From assembly GCA_038237225.1 (NCBI GenBank), contig JBBRYX010000005.1:124001-188000 (forward strand): a stretch of 64,000 nucleotides of DNA. The letters run 5' to 3'. Origin of the DNA: DASVUC01 sp038237225 (GTDB lineage: Bacteria; Planctomycetota; Phycisphaerae; Tepidisphaerales; Tepidisphaeraceae). Each line of letters begins with the position of its first letter. Position 1 is the stretch's first letter. Positions 9,403 through 18,253 of this stretch are shown here, piece by piece. Position numbers and translations under genes: made by a program. The notes beneath the pieces were generated by a model. It was not told the origin of the DNA. It searched no databases and worked only from the letters and a program-made list of their open reading frames with translations.

Positions 9403-11718
9403 TCACCTCCCCCTCTGCCCGCCCCCTCCCTCCCCGCCCCGTTTGGCCGCCGCTTCGGCATCCCCCGCCACCCCCTCCAGAAACTTCAACGGTCCCTGCG
9501 CTTCGGCGCCCGCCCCCGCCCGCCGATACGCGCGATTGAGTGCATCCGACAACGTCGGCCCATTCGCGATCACGTCAAATACCTTGAGCCCATCCTCCGT
9601 CCGCCACAAGTAATACCGGCTCGTCCCCTTGATCTCCGGCCCCTCCACCTTCGTCACCACAACTGACCGCCCTTCCGATAATTCGTTCGCTTCCACGATC
9701 GAAAACTCCGCCTGCTTCAACCGCTCAATCAGCGCCGGATTCGCCATGAGCGCCTTCATATACGCCAGCATCAACACCTTCGCCCGCGCTTTCTGATCCA
9801 CCGCCATCTGATCGTAATCATCCGCGAAGGCGTTCTGCAGCACACGCTCCAAATCCCAGAACCGTTCGATCGCCTCAATTCCTTTCCCCGCGCGATACAT
9901 CGCGCCATAAGCCGTCATCACATCGGAAGACGTCTTGAATTCCTTCGTCGACTGCCGCGCAGGCGCACTCGTCGCCATCGCACGGCCGCCCGTCCCCGCC
10001 GCTCCCCCTGCGGCTTCCGCCTTCGCCGACCGCTCCAAAACGATCTGCATCCACTTGGCCGGCGCCCCGACTCCACCCTCCCCACCCAATGCCGCGCGCT
10101 CCTTCTGATAACCCGCCGCCAGATATTCCGTCGACCACGTCTTCCCCAGCGCGTAATCCACCACCTTCCACCGCGCCCCATAAATGTTCAGCGAGACCGT
10201 CCACAACATCGCCCCCTTGTTCCCCCAGGTGCTTACATAATACCGGCACCCGCGGCGGCTCGAGGGCGACGCCTCCATCCCCACGATCCGCTGTCCCACC
10301 ATGCTCTCGCGCCACTGCGCGGACCTGAAATCCATCGCCACCTTCTCCCCCAACCGATCCGCCAGGTGCTCCAATTCCGTCGGCGATCCCGAAACGTCCC
10401 CCTTAAAAACCTGCCGCGCCATCTCCTCGCCATCCAGAAGCTTCCGCACCAAATCCGGATTCTCGCCCAGCGCCCCCTGAACAAACCCCCGCGTCACCTC
10501 CGTCGCCGCATCCCGCTCCAGCGCCGGATCTTGTTGAATCCTGCCAGCCGATTTGTTCTGCTCCACCAGCGCCTGCTGAATCGTGACCAACTCCAGCCGA
10601 ATGCACTGCGCCGCCGTATACGTTGACTTCAAGCGCTCCCAGTTCTTCGCTCCGAGCGCAACCTCCATCTTTTCCGCCGCCGCGCCCCCGCTCGCCCCGC
10701 GCCCAAAGTCCATCACCCTCCATCCCCCATCCCCCGCCCGGTGCAGCGATATCCGCCAGAATTCTTCATGCCCCGCGGCGTCTCGCTTCTTCGCATCCCC
10801 ATCCGTCAGCGCCACCTCGTAAGTCGACGCATCCCCTTGCCGCATCCGCAACACGGCAGGTTGCAGCGTTTTCTTCGCCACCACCGCTCGAGTCGGCGGC
10901 ATATCAAACAGCACCAGCATCACCCGATCCACCAGCTTCGCTTGCGCCGCCAATCGATCGTCGCGATCTTCGATGCTCAGCCCATCGCCATAGATCGCCG
11001 CCGCCATCCCCGCACCATCAAAAAGCTCCTGCGCCGCAGCCCGATCTCCCGCAACCACCGCCCGCAGAAACGTCTGCGCCGCCGCCGCCGAATCCACATC
11101 CTCCGGCCGTGAATCCCCCACCACCGGCACCCCGGATCGCTCCAGCACCAATTCCACCTCCGCCTGCCCGTCCTCCACCCACTTCCGCACCGGAACCCTC
11201 GGCCGCGCCTGCTCATACCCCGCCCGCTTCCCCGCCACGATCCACCCGCGCTCATCCCCGAAATCCACGACCTTCCAGACTCCTCCGAGTGGCCGCACCA
11301 CCACCTGCCAACGATCGTTTACGCCATTAACCACATGCGGCGCCCACGCCACCACTTCATCCCCATAATGCGAAGCCGGTGAAATTTCACCGGGCGTGGA
11401 TTTCTTCCGCATCTCCCGCGCATCCGGATAATCCATGAGCATCTGCCGGAACTGCGTCCCCAGCTTCTTCCCCAACTCCGCCCGCTCCGCCGCCGGCAAG
11501 TTCTTCCAATCCTCGGCAAACAACCGCTCCCCAATCCCCTCCCCATCCATCAATTCCGCCACCCCCGCCACATCCTCTTGCCCCTGCGCCGCCACAAACT
11601 TCTTCACCACCTCCAGCGCCGCTTTCTCATCCTCCCGCGGATCCGCAGCGCGAGCGCGCACCCCAAGCACCGCCACCATCAGCACAGTCACGGCCACAAT
11701 CCAAGATCGCTTCGTCAC
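9403..11718 (-). CDS. Secreted protein with four degenerate repeat domains
   Basis: This 771-residue protein begins at a GTG with a signal peptide (VAVTVLMVAVLGVRARA). By eye it is built from four diverged copies of a roughly 150-170 residue unit, starting near residues 30, 195, 400 and 595. Each has a helical stretch (KFVAAQ..., FLRAVVAG..., GFVQGALG..., AYGAMYRAG...), a RQMLMDY / DRVMLVLF / MLAYMKAL segment and a beta segment ending in WKVVDFG, WRVMDFG, WKVVDYA or LKVFDVIANG. The last unit ending resembles the MlaC/Ttg2D family (FDVIANGPTL), and the unit could equally be NTF2-like. Role unknown. The C-terminus is Gly/Arg-rich. The coding strand is strongly G-rich. Confidence 0.8.
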   Translation of the reverse strand: MTKRSWIVAVTVLMVAVLGVRARAADPREDEKAALEVVKKFVAAQGQEDVAGVAELMDGEGIGERLFAEDWKNLPAAERAELGKKLGTQFRQMLMDYPDAREMRKKSTPGEISPASHYGDEVVAWAPHVVNGVNDRWQVVVRPLGGVWKVVDFGDERGWIVAGKRAGYEQARPRVPVRKWVEDGQAEVELVLERSGVPVVGDSRPEDVDSAAAAQTFLRAVVAGDRAAAQELFDGAGMAAAIYGDGLSIEDRDDRLAAQAKLVDRVMLVLFDMPPTRAVVAKKTLQPAVLRMRQGDASTYEVALTDGDAKKRDAAGHEEFWRISLHRAGDGGWRVMDFGRGASGGAAAEKMEVALGAKNWERLKSTYTAAQCIRLELVTIQQALVEQNKSAGRIQQDPALERDAATEVTRGFVQGALGENPDLVRKLLDGEEMARQVFKGDVSGSPTELEHLADRLGEKVAMDFRSAQWRESMVGQRIVGMEASPSSRRGCRYYVSTWGNKGAMLWTVSLNIYGARWKVVDYALGKTWSTEYLAAGYQKERAALGGEGGVGAPAKWMQIVLERSAKAEAAGGAAGTGGRAMATSAPARQSTKEFKTSSDVMTAYGAMYRAGKGIEAIERFWDLERVLQNAFADDYDQMAVDQKARAKVLMLAYMKALMANPALIERLKQAEFSIVEANELSEGRSVVVTKVEGPEIKGTSRYYLWRTEDGLKVFDVIANGPTLSDALNRAYRRAGAGAEAQGPLKFLEGVAGDAEAAAKRGGEGGGGQRGR

Positions 11719-11907
11719 GAGAAGTCAGCATTCTACCTTGATCTCCCCCACCTCACCATGCGCACCGAAAGATTGATCGCGACCTAACTGTTGACGTTCC
11801 ACACGCCAAGCGCCGTTTGGTCGGCGTCGCTCCCGAGGGCGTCCCCTTCAGTTCGCTCACAACAGGGACGCACACCCCCGCAAAAGGTTCATTCTCCAAT
11901 CCATCGT

Positions 11908-13089
11908 TCAACGATCCGCCAGAAATCGCACGCACATCGGCGTCCCAATCTCCACCTTCTGATCCGTCTCGCGCAGCCCGCCGCTCTCTTGATCGATCTC
12001 AAACACCACCACAGAATCCGATTTCTCGTTCGCCACCACCAGCCATCTCCCCGATGGATCGATCCCAAAATTCCGAGGCCAATGCCCCCCGCAAGGCACC
12101 TGCCCCTTCACCGTCAACTGCCCGCTGATTGGATCGATCTCAAACACCGTGATGCTGTCGTGACCGCGGTTCGCTCCATACAGAAACGTCCCCGATGGAT
12201 GCACCAGCACCTCGCTGCAAGAGCTTACGCCCTTGAAATCTTTAGGCAGCGTCCCAACCGTCTGCTCCTCCCGCAGCGCACCCTTTTGCGCATCCCAATG
12301 AAACACAGTGACGGTGTTCCCCATCTCATCGATCACGTAACAGAATTTCCCATCCTTCCCAAACGCCAAATGCCGCGGCCCCGCACCCGGCGCTGTCGCC
12401 CCAAAACCATTCGCCTCCAACGTCCCACCCACCGCATCCAGCTTATAGATCATCACCCGATCCATCCCCAGATCCGGCGCCAGCGCAAACGTATTGGTCG
12501 GATCGATAAAAAATGAATGCGCGTGCGGCCCCGCCTGCCGCTTCGGATCCACGCTCTTCCCCTCATGCTGCACCCGCCCGCCCACAACCGGCTCCAGCAA
12601 CTTCCCATCCTCCCCAATCCGAATCACCTCGACACTCCCACTCCCATAATTCGCCACCAGCGCGCACTTCCCCATCTGATCCAACCCCACAAAGCACGGC
12701 CCCAGTCCCCCGCAAGCCTGATGATTCAGCTCCGTCAACATCCCAGTCTTCCGGTCGATCGCATACGCGCACACCGCCCCCAACTTCTTCCCCTGCGCAT
12801 CGGCAACTTGATTTACCGCATACAGGAATCTCCCGTTCGGATGGACCACCACAAACGAAGCCGCCGCCGCCTTCACCGCCAGCTTCGCCGGAGAAACCTT
12901 CCCGCTCTCCCCATCGAAGCGCATCACATAAATCCCCTCGCTCTTCTTCCCGCCCACTCCGCCCCCCCCACCGCCCGTCCCCACATACATCCACATCATC
13001 ATCAAGCCTCCCTCACCCCCCGAAGTCGCCCCCGCCCCCGCGCCCTGCACAAGCGACAATACCACCAGCAAAACCCAAATCCCTTTCAA
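11908..13089 (-). CDS. Lactonase-family seven-bladed beta-propeller protein, secreted
   Basis: The product (393 residues) belongs to the 6-phosphogluconolactonase-like Lactonase family (PF10282): repeated propeller blades such as FVVVHPNGRFLYAVNQV, ALVANYGSGSVEVIRI, AFGKDGKFCYVIDEMGNTV, LVHPSGTFLYGANRGHDSI and FGIDPSGRWLVVANEKSDS. The start was set at TTG 13089 because it has an excellent GGAGGCGG site just upstream and gives a signal peptide (KGIWVLLVVLSLVQG); a TTG at 13137 is possible but lacks a convincing site. A glycine run after the signal is probably a flexible linker. The predicted export argues against a role in the cytoplasmic pentose phosphate pathway; the substrate is unknown. 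Confidence 0.85.
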   Translation of the reverse strand: MKGIWVLLVVLSLVQGAGAGATSGGEGGLMMMWMYVGTGGGGGGVGGKKSEGIYVMRFDGESGKVSPAKLAVKAAAASFVVVHPNGRFLYAVNQVADAQGKKLGAVCAYAIDRKTGMLTELNHQACGGLGPCFVGLDQMGKCALVANYGSGSVEVIRIGEDGKLLEPVVGGRVQHEGKSVDPKRQAGPHAHSFFIDPTNTFALAPDLGMDRVMIYKLDAVGGTLEANGFGATAPGAGPRHLAFGKDGKFCYVIDEMGNTVTVFHWDAQKGALREEQTVGTLPKDFKGVSSCSEVLVHPSGTFLYGANRGHDSITVFEIDPISGQLTVKGQVPCGGHWPRNFGIDPSGRWLVVANEKSDSVVVFEIDQESGGLRETDQKVEIGTPMCVRFLADR

Positions 13090-13137
13090 GCCGCCTCCGG
13101 TTGCCCCGGTTATCCTTGATTCCCGCGTCAACTCCAA

Positions 13138-13485
13138 CCCCCCATTCCCGTCTCAAAGAGGACAGCGGTCACAGAGAAGAGTGATTAGCCACGGATGGAC
13201 GCGGATGATAAGCCTCTATTTTTCTGTCCTAACCACAGACAGAAAAAAGACTTACACCTTCCTCTAACGCCGCTTCCCCTTCCCGTCCGATAAACATTAA
13301 GCCCTGACTCTGTTTCCCAGTAGAGATCATCTTTGACGCCCCCCAACGCTTTCTCTAGACTATCCGGTTGATCTTCCGCTGAGCCGAGAACGCCGGGAAA
13401 CGCTTCGACCGCTTCTCAGTCTCAACATCACCGGGCAAGGACGTCCGTTCCACCCGACGGGGAGCCGTCGCCGATTGATGCAAAC
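13138..13485. other. Divergent intergenic region with repeat words and a hairpin
   Basis: No gene is supported here. Between 13149 and 13250 lie words related to the CACAGAG repeat family (GGTCACAGAGAAGAG, TTAGCCACGGATGGACGC) and a perfect 10-bp hairpin, TTTTTCTGTC at 13218-13227 with its complement at 13237-13246. Promoters of the flanking divergent genes should be in this region, but none could be assigned with confidence. Confidence 0.5.
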
Positions 13486-14370
13486 ATGATCGTTGATTGT
13501 CACACCCATATCTGGCAGTCGCCTGACCAACTCGGACAGCTCGAGCTCGGCGAACTCCCACGCAACACCCGCGCCCGCCCCACCCGCTCCGGTAACCCCA
13601 ACCGAACCGCCTGGCGCTCCTCCGTCCCCGCCGCCGATCCCGATCACCACTGGGCCCAATCCACCGCCGTCGATAAATCCATCGTCCTCGGATTCAAATC
13701 CAAATACCTCCGCGCCGAAATCCCCAATAAATACATCGCCGAATACGTCGCCAGATATCCCCAAAAACTCATCGGATTCGCCGGCATCGACCCCACCGAG
13801 ACCTCCGCGCGCGAAGACCTCAAAATCGCAAAATTCGATCTCCGCCTCCGCGGCATCACCATCTCACCCGCAAACCAGGATTTCCACCCCGCCGACTCCC
13901 GCGCCATGCGAATCTACGAGCAGGCCGAAGAACTCGCAATGCCCATCCTCATCCACCCCTCAGGCCAATACACCGAGCAATCCAAACTCGAATTCGCCCG
14001 CCCTTACCTTCTCGATGAAGTCGCAAGAACCTTCCCCAATCTCCGCATCGTCATCGCCCAACTCGGACAACCCTGGATCAACGAAACCATCTGCCTCCTC
14101 GGCAAACACCCCCACGTCTTCGCCGACGTCTCCGGTATGCTCTCCAGACCCTGGCAAGCCTACAACGCGCTCGTCGAAGCCCACCAGGCCGCCGTCTCTG
14201 ACAAACTCCTCTTCGGCTCAGACTTCCCCTACACCTCCGCAGAAGACTGCATCGAATCCCTCTACTCCATCAACCAACTCGCCCAAGGCACCAACCTTCC
14301 CGTCGTCCCCAGAGAAGCCCTCAGAGGAATCGTGGAACGCGACGCCCTAAACCTCCTCGGACTCGCTTAA
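13486..14370 (+). CDS. Amidohydrolase family protein (TIM-barrel metal hydrolase)
   Basis: A 294-residue protein of the amidohydrolase 2 (PF04909) family. The metal-binding HxH is at the N-terminus (MIVDCHTHIW), followed by GFAGIDPTE, the PILIHPSGQY strand with a metal-ligand-type His, IVIAQLGQPWINE, VFADVSGML and LLFGSDFPYTSAEDC, which carries the expected C-terminal Asp. The family includes decarboxylases and lactone hydrolases acting on aromatic or sugar-acid substrates; the specific substrate is not evident. No strong ribosome-binding site precedes the ATG, but the HxH block at the extreme N-terminus supports it. Codon use is strikingly C-rich and G-poor. Confidence 0.88.
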   Translation: MIVDCHTHIWQSPDQLGQLELGELPRNTRARPTRSGNPNRTAWRSSVPAADPDHHWAQSTAVDKSIVLGFKSKYLRAEIPNKYIAEYVARYPQKLIGFAGIDPTETSAREDLKIAKFDLRLRGITISPANQDFHPADSRAMRIYEQAEELAMPILIHPSGQYTEQSKLEFARPYLLDEVARTFPNLRIVIAQLGQPWINETICLLGKHPHVFADVSGMLSRPWQAYNALVEAHQAAVSDKLLFGSDFPYTSAEDCIESLYSINQLAQGTNLPVVPREALRGIVERDALNLLGLA

Positions 14371-14386
14371 TCCTCCCTCTCCGTTT

Positions 14387-14452
14387 TTTGAAATTTCAAA
14401 TCTCAAATTTTGAATTTGTTTCGGATTTCGATCTTCGCATTTCGGATTTGAA
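14387..14452. repeat. AT-rich repeat of the TTTCGGATTTCG family
   Basis: Begins with a perfect 14-bp palindrome TTTGAAATTTCAAA (14387-14400) and continues with AATTTGTTTCGGATTTCG and CGCATTTCGGATTTG. It fills the gap to the ATG of the following lipoprotein gene and so removes any visible ribosome-binding site. Confidence 0.7.
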
Positions 14453-14455
14453 AAC

Positions 14456-15079
14456 ATGCCCCTCCTCCCCCCCTTCGTCGCTCCGTCGCTCCGTCGCTTC
14501 GTCGCTCTCTCCCTTTCCCTCCTCGCCCTCTCTTCCCTGGGCTGCTCCCACAACACCGGAACCCTCATCCTCCACCCCCTAAACTCCAAAAAAACCTTCT
14601 CCCAAAAATTCACCCAAACCTACGCCGCCCACAACGAAGACGGCTCCTACGAGTTCCTCCTCATCGCCGACGAATCCGACCGCCCCAAACGCCACAACAA
14701 CAAACCCCTCCACCCCACCGCCGACATCCCCCTACGCCAACTCGTCCACATCAAAGTCCCCTGGATCCCCATGCGCGGCAACGTCGCCGAAACCGTCCTC
14801 TCCAACGCCTCCATCAACTGGTACATCACCCCCAACGTCGCCACCACAACCAACGACCTCATCCTCTACTCCGGCGCCGGCTACGCCCTCGCCGACTCCA
14901 ACAACAAAAACACCACCCTCACCCTAAGATCCTCCACGCTAAAGCCCACCAAAATCCAAGGCGCCCTAACCGACCCCCTGGGCCCCTTCCATCTCACCGG
15001 AACCCTAACCACCAACAACAACCCCACCCGCCTCAACGAAATCCTCACGAGCACCCGCACCCGCCTTACCCTCCCATAA
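14456..15079 (+). CDS. Predicted lipoprotein of unknown function
   Basis: A 207-residue protein with a signal sequence (RRFVALSLSLLALSSLGC) ending in a lipobox with Cys near residue 32. The mature part is rich in Thr, Asn and Leu and probably all-beta (LILHPLNSKKTFSQKFTQ, YEFLLIADESDRP, LRQLVHIKVPWIPM, FHLTGTLTTNNNPT). I do not recognise the family. The start lies directly against an AT-rich repeat and no ribosome-binding site is seen. Codon composition is extreme: C- and A-rich with very few G. It follows the amidohydrolase gene by about 85 nt on the same strand. Confidence 0.75.
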   Translation: MPLLPPFVAPSLRRFVALSLSLLALSSLGCSHNTGTLILHPLNSKKTFSQKFTQTYAAHNEDGSYEFLLIADESDRPKRHNNKPLHPTADIPLRQLVHIKVPWIPMRGNVAETVLSNASINWYITPNVATTTNDLILYSGAGYALADSNNKNTTLTLRSSTLKPTKIQGALTDPLGPFHLTGTLTTNNNPTRLNEILTSTRTRLTLP

Positions 15080-15092
15080 AAATAGGCCAAGC

Positions 15093-15112
15093 CCCGGGGC
15101 TTCAGCCCTGGG
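15093..15112. other. GC-rich hairpin
   Basis: CCCGGGGCT TC AGCCCTGGG, a 9-bp stem with one mismatch, 14 nt after the lipoprotein stop. There is no T run after it, so it may be a repeat fragment or a weak terminator; its role is undecided. Confidence 0.4.
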
Positions 15113-15289
15113 TCTCTGCATCATCCGCATCCGGTAGAGTCGAGAAGTGGCGCGGTGGTTTAGGCGAGGCATAGCGGTGGCCGACCTTTTCAGTTGCCGG
15201 TGCCTTCTTGTCCTTGCCTTGCTCCGTTTCCACTTCCCGCTCGTCGAACCGGACGTGCGGATTTGCCGCCTCCGGCTCTCGGAGAAGGT

Positions 15290-16115
15290 TCACGCTTTCG
15301 CATGCGGCAGGCGGCCGGGGTCCCATTTCAGTTGGAGCAAGTCGAACTTGCGTTCCAGCCAGGGACTCCAGTACCAGCACGGACCCAGCTTCCGGGTCTT
15401 GTGCTTGGCGCTCCACCCCTGACGGAACCGATACCGGACGTGTGCATTGATCGTTCGGTAGGTGTCGCTGACCGGACCGAGACAAGAGTAACCGGCCCAG
15501 CCCTGCAGCACGGGGTTAACCCGAAAAATTCAGAACTCACCGCAGAGGCGCAGAGGACGCAGAGAAAGTAACAGAATATGAGAATTGCGAGCTGCGCAAC
15601 CTGTCCTTTGCGCGACGAGGCGAAAAGTGGAGCGAACTGCGTTCCATGCCTTGTCTTCTCTGCGTCCTCTGCGCCTCCGCGGTGAATCATGCGGGTTAAG
15701 TTCGGCGACCCTCTCTGCCGGGCTGAGTCGCACGGTGCTTCGGCCCGTCATCGTGCTGATTTTCTCGCACACCCGCGCGATGCGCTTCTTGCCCGGTTTG
15801 CCGCAGCATCCATCTGCCGCTGCGGTTGGACCGATGCAGGCCGAACGTGTAACCCAGAAAGTCGAACGTCTCGTCAGGCAGCTGTCTCACGTGCGTCTTG
15901 GTTTCGTTTACCGTCAGTTTCAGCTTGGACATCATTTCCTGCATGGCGGTCATGGCCTGCGCGGCCGTGCCCCGGCAGCAGATCACGAAGTCATCGGCGT
16001 AGTTGACGATGCGGTCCTTAAGCCGGGCCTCGTGGCCCAGCGTTTTCCAGCCCAGCACGAAACGGCGCCTGGACAGACTACTGAGCAGCGGTGAGATCGG
16101 CGCGCCCTGCGGCGT
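15290..16115 (-). pseudogene. Group II intron reverse transcriptase/maturase remnant
   Basis: On the minus strand the frame starts abruptly at TPQGAPISPLLS (just before 16115; a stop codon lies two codons upstream) and runs through IVNYADDFVICCRG (YADD catalytic motif), MMSKLKLTVNETKT and FDFLGYTFG. The reading is then broken at about 15690 by a 150-bp inverted repeat. It resumes at 15511 with a maturase X-like tail (LQGWAGYSCLGPVSDTYRTI, YRFRQGWSAKHKTRKLG). The N-terminal half of the reverse transcriptase is missing. No intact intron domain V was recognised. This is a dead, truncated and interrupted retroelement. Confidence 0.85.
15537..15685. repeat. Inverted repeat, CAGAGGCGCAGAGG family, inserted in RT remnant
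   Basis: Arms 15537-15566 and 15656-15685 are reverse complements over 30 bp with one mismatch (words CGCAGAGGCGCAGAGGAC and CCTCTGCGCCTCCGCGG). About 90 bp separate them. The element lies exactly between the RT-core and maturase-X parts of the pseudogene, so it inserted after or during decay of that gene. A relative is at 21492-21573. Confidence 0.88.
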
Positions 16116-16783
16116 CCTTGATCAGCGGCTGGATGAGTTGTGTCGTCGAGCCATGTTGGAGGCAAGGAAGGCGGTTGAGCAGGCGCCGGATGGGGGATGG
16201 ATCGCGGGATAGCGAATGGCGGGTGCGGGAGATTTCCCAGGAGCTGACGCGCGACTGTTATCAGTTGATGATGCAGGGCAAAGTAGACGCTCACGCCGTC
16301 TCATCGCAGGCGGGTCGGCTCTGCCAGTATCTGCTGACGCTGGGAGCGATGCTGCTGGACTTTTATCACCTGAGCCAGCACGTCTACGATGCCGCCAAGT
16401 GCTGTCTGGGGGATACGCCGGCGGCACACGAGTGGGCGCGGGACCGGCTCAACGAGTTCAAGGAGCTGGGCGTCACGCCGCCGCTGGCGGCGATCGACCT
16501 GCTGATGAAAAAGCTCCGGTCCGAAGCCAAGCGAAAAAGTCTGCGACTGCTGCGCGATTACATTGTGCAAAGGATCCGGATGGTGGATTATCGCACGGCT
16601 CTGGCCAAAGGCTGGGACATCGGTTCAGGCCCGACCGAAGCGATGTGCAAGAACCTGACCTTGCGGCTCAAACGAACCGGCATGAAGTGGGATCCCGACC
16701 ATGCCGCGGCCATGATGAACCTCACGGCGTTATATGAAAGTGGCCAAGCCAAAGCCTACTGGAACGCCCGCGCCGCCGCTTGA
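16116..16783 (+). pseudogene. ISKra4-like transposase, C-terminal remnant
   Basis: The open frame from about 16091 is transposase-like only from near 16330 onward: LLDFYHLSQHVYDAAKCCLG, LRLLRDYIVQRIRMVDYRTA, KGWDIGSGPTEAMCKNLTLR, GMKWDPDHAAAMMNLTALY and a final SGQAKAYW, which match the C-terminal half of ISKra4-family DDE transposases. The N-terminal half with the first catalytic Asp is absent, and the left edge merges into the reverse transcriptase remnant of the opposite strand. No terminal inverted repeats or target duplication could be seen. It ends only 10 nt from the histidine kinase stop. Confidence 0.75.
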
Positions 16784-16792
16784 TGCCAAAAT

Positions 16793-18253
16793 CTATGGCC
16801 ACGCCCAGACGGCCGCGGAAGCCAACTCGACCATGGCAACGGCGGACTTTTCGGTCAGTTTCGGATGGTTCATGCGAAACGACAGTTCGATCTCGAAGAT
16901 ATTGCCATCGCGCACCAAGGCGAGCGCTCGGCCGCCCAGAAGCGGCATGATCTTTTCGCATAGCGACAGCCCGAGACCCGCGTGACGACCTGTCGCGGAT
17001 CGCGCGGTGTCATTTCGCCAGAAACGCTCGAACACCTTCGCGACTTCGCCGGCATCAAGCGTGCACCCGCTGTTGGCGACGATCAGCCGACCGGCATCGT
17101 CGGCCGGTTCCCAACGCACGAGGACTTGGCCGCCTTCGTCGGCGTAGCTGACGGCATTGTCCAGGATGTTGCGGATGACAACATCGAGCAAGGCGCGATC
17201 GGTCCAGAGGCGGGCGTTGCCGGGGACGTTCCAATCAAGCCGAAGCTTTCGCTGATTCGCGCGCGATTCCACGGCCTGCCAGTTTTCCCGGAGCAGTTCC
17301 TGTACGTTTTCCCATTGCATAGCCGTCCGCACTTGACGGCCCTCCGCACGCGCCAGCAGCAGCAACTGCTCGATCAGGCGATGCGTCTGCCGTGCGGCGA
17401 CGAGGCATTTACCGACCACTTGCCGATATTCCTGCTGGGTTCGCGGCTGCTGAGCGCACACTTCCAGCGCCGTCTCGAGGCCGCCAATTGGCGTGCGAAG
17501 CTCATGGGCGACGTCCGCAGTGAACGCCTTTTCTCGCTGGAACGAAATCTCGATGGCTTCGAGCAACTCGTTCAGCCTTGACACGACGGGAACAAGTTCC
17601 GCGGGGGCGTTGCGCAACTCGATCCGATCGGACAAGTCGCGGTCCCGCGCCGCGGCTATCCGCTGCGCCAGCGCCCCAACCGGCTTCAGTCCGGCGGAAA
17701 CCGCGGGCCACATCACGGCGATCGCGCCCAAAGCGGTCAGACCAAAAACCGCGGCAATGGTCCACGCAGTTCTCGCCAGTTGGCGGTCCAGATCCCCCGC
17801 ATCACGCGCGAGGGTCAGAGACACTTTGTGCGAGGATGAAACTGATGCCGGCGCCGCATCTTCATCAAGTCGGGGCGCGAACGAGAAGGTTCGCTGCCGC
17901 GCCCGAGCACCGTCCGGCAGGTGCACGAAGACCGCCCGATTCGGCTCCGCGCGCTGCAAGTCTGCCGACCCCAGCGCGGGAGATTTCGCGATCGGACGGC
18001 CATCCGCGGTCCACATCTGAAAAAAGTCTTTTCGATCAATGGCATGTTCATTGAGCGTTTCTTCGATACGAACGCCTTGGGGGGATTCTTCGGTAACGGA
18101 CATGAACACGGCGGCGCGGGCTTCGAGCGATCGATCAAATTCTTTGATCAGCGCCGCGCGCTGCGAGAGATAAAGGACGATTCCGGCGACGACAAAGCAG
18201 GCGATGCACGCCGCGAGAGTTCGGATGATTAGACGGCTGCGCAGGGACTTCAT
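16793..18253 (-). CDS. Sensor histidine kinase
   Basis: This is the membrane sensor (486 residues) of an OmpR-type two-component system. TM1 is at about 10-30, a periplasmic sensor loop of roughly 130 residues follows, TM2 is at 163-185 and a HAMP linker at about 186-238. The H-box FTADVAHELRTP has the phosphorylated His at 250. The ATPase has RNILDNAVSYADEG (N box), FERFWRND (F box) and GLGLSLCEKI (G2). Its ATG overlaps the stop of the response regulator gene by 4 nt (ATGA), so translation is coupled. The last 20 residues run close to the transposase remnant. The signal is unknown; the PepSY-like lipoprotein upstream suggests envelope sensing (inference). Confidence 0.95.
   Translation of the reverse strand: MKSLRSRLIIRTLAACIACFVVAGIVLYLSQRAALIKEFDRSLEARAAVFMSVTEESPQGVRIEETLNEHAIDRKDFFQMWTADGRPIAKSPALGSADLQRAEPNRAVFVHLPDGARARQRTFSFAPRLDEDAAPASVSSSHKVSLTLARDAGDLDRQLARTAWTIAAVFGLTALGAIAVMWPAVSAGLKPVGALAQRIAAARDRDLSDRIELRNAPAELVPVVSRLNELLEAIEISFQREKAFTADVAHELRTPIGGLETALEVCAQQPRTQQEYRQVVGKCLVAARQTHRLIEQLLLLARAEGRQVRTAMQWENVQELLRENWQAVESRANQRKLRLDWNVPGNARLWTDRALLDVVIRNILDNAVSYADEGGQVLVRWEPADDAGRLIVANSGCTLDAGEVAKVFERFWRNDTARSATGRHAGLGLSLCEKIMPLLGGRALALVRDGNIFEIELSFRMNHPKLTEKSAVAMVELASAAVWAWP

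Noticed and set aside
8657..9613. A 318-codon open frame on + between the SGNH gene and the four-repeat protein
   Set aside because: It runs through repeat words (SRFTFHVSRATLHKS) and the antisense of real genes, with no protein-like motif.
13218..13246. The 10-bp hairpin as a terminator
   Set aside because: It lies upstream of two divergent genes and not after a stop codon, so it is more likely part of the repeat debris.
15102..15485. A coding reading of the shadow frames around the RT remnant (for example 127 codons on -)
   Set aside because: They overlap the recognisable maturase-X frame and show no homology.
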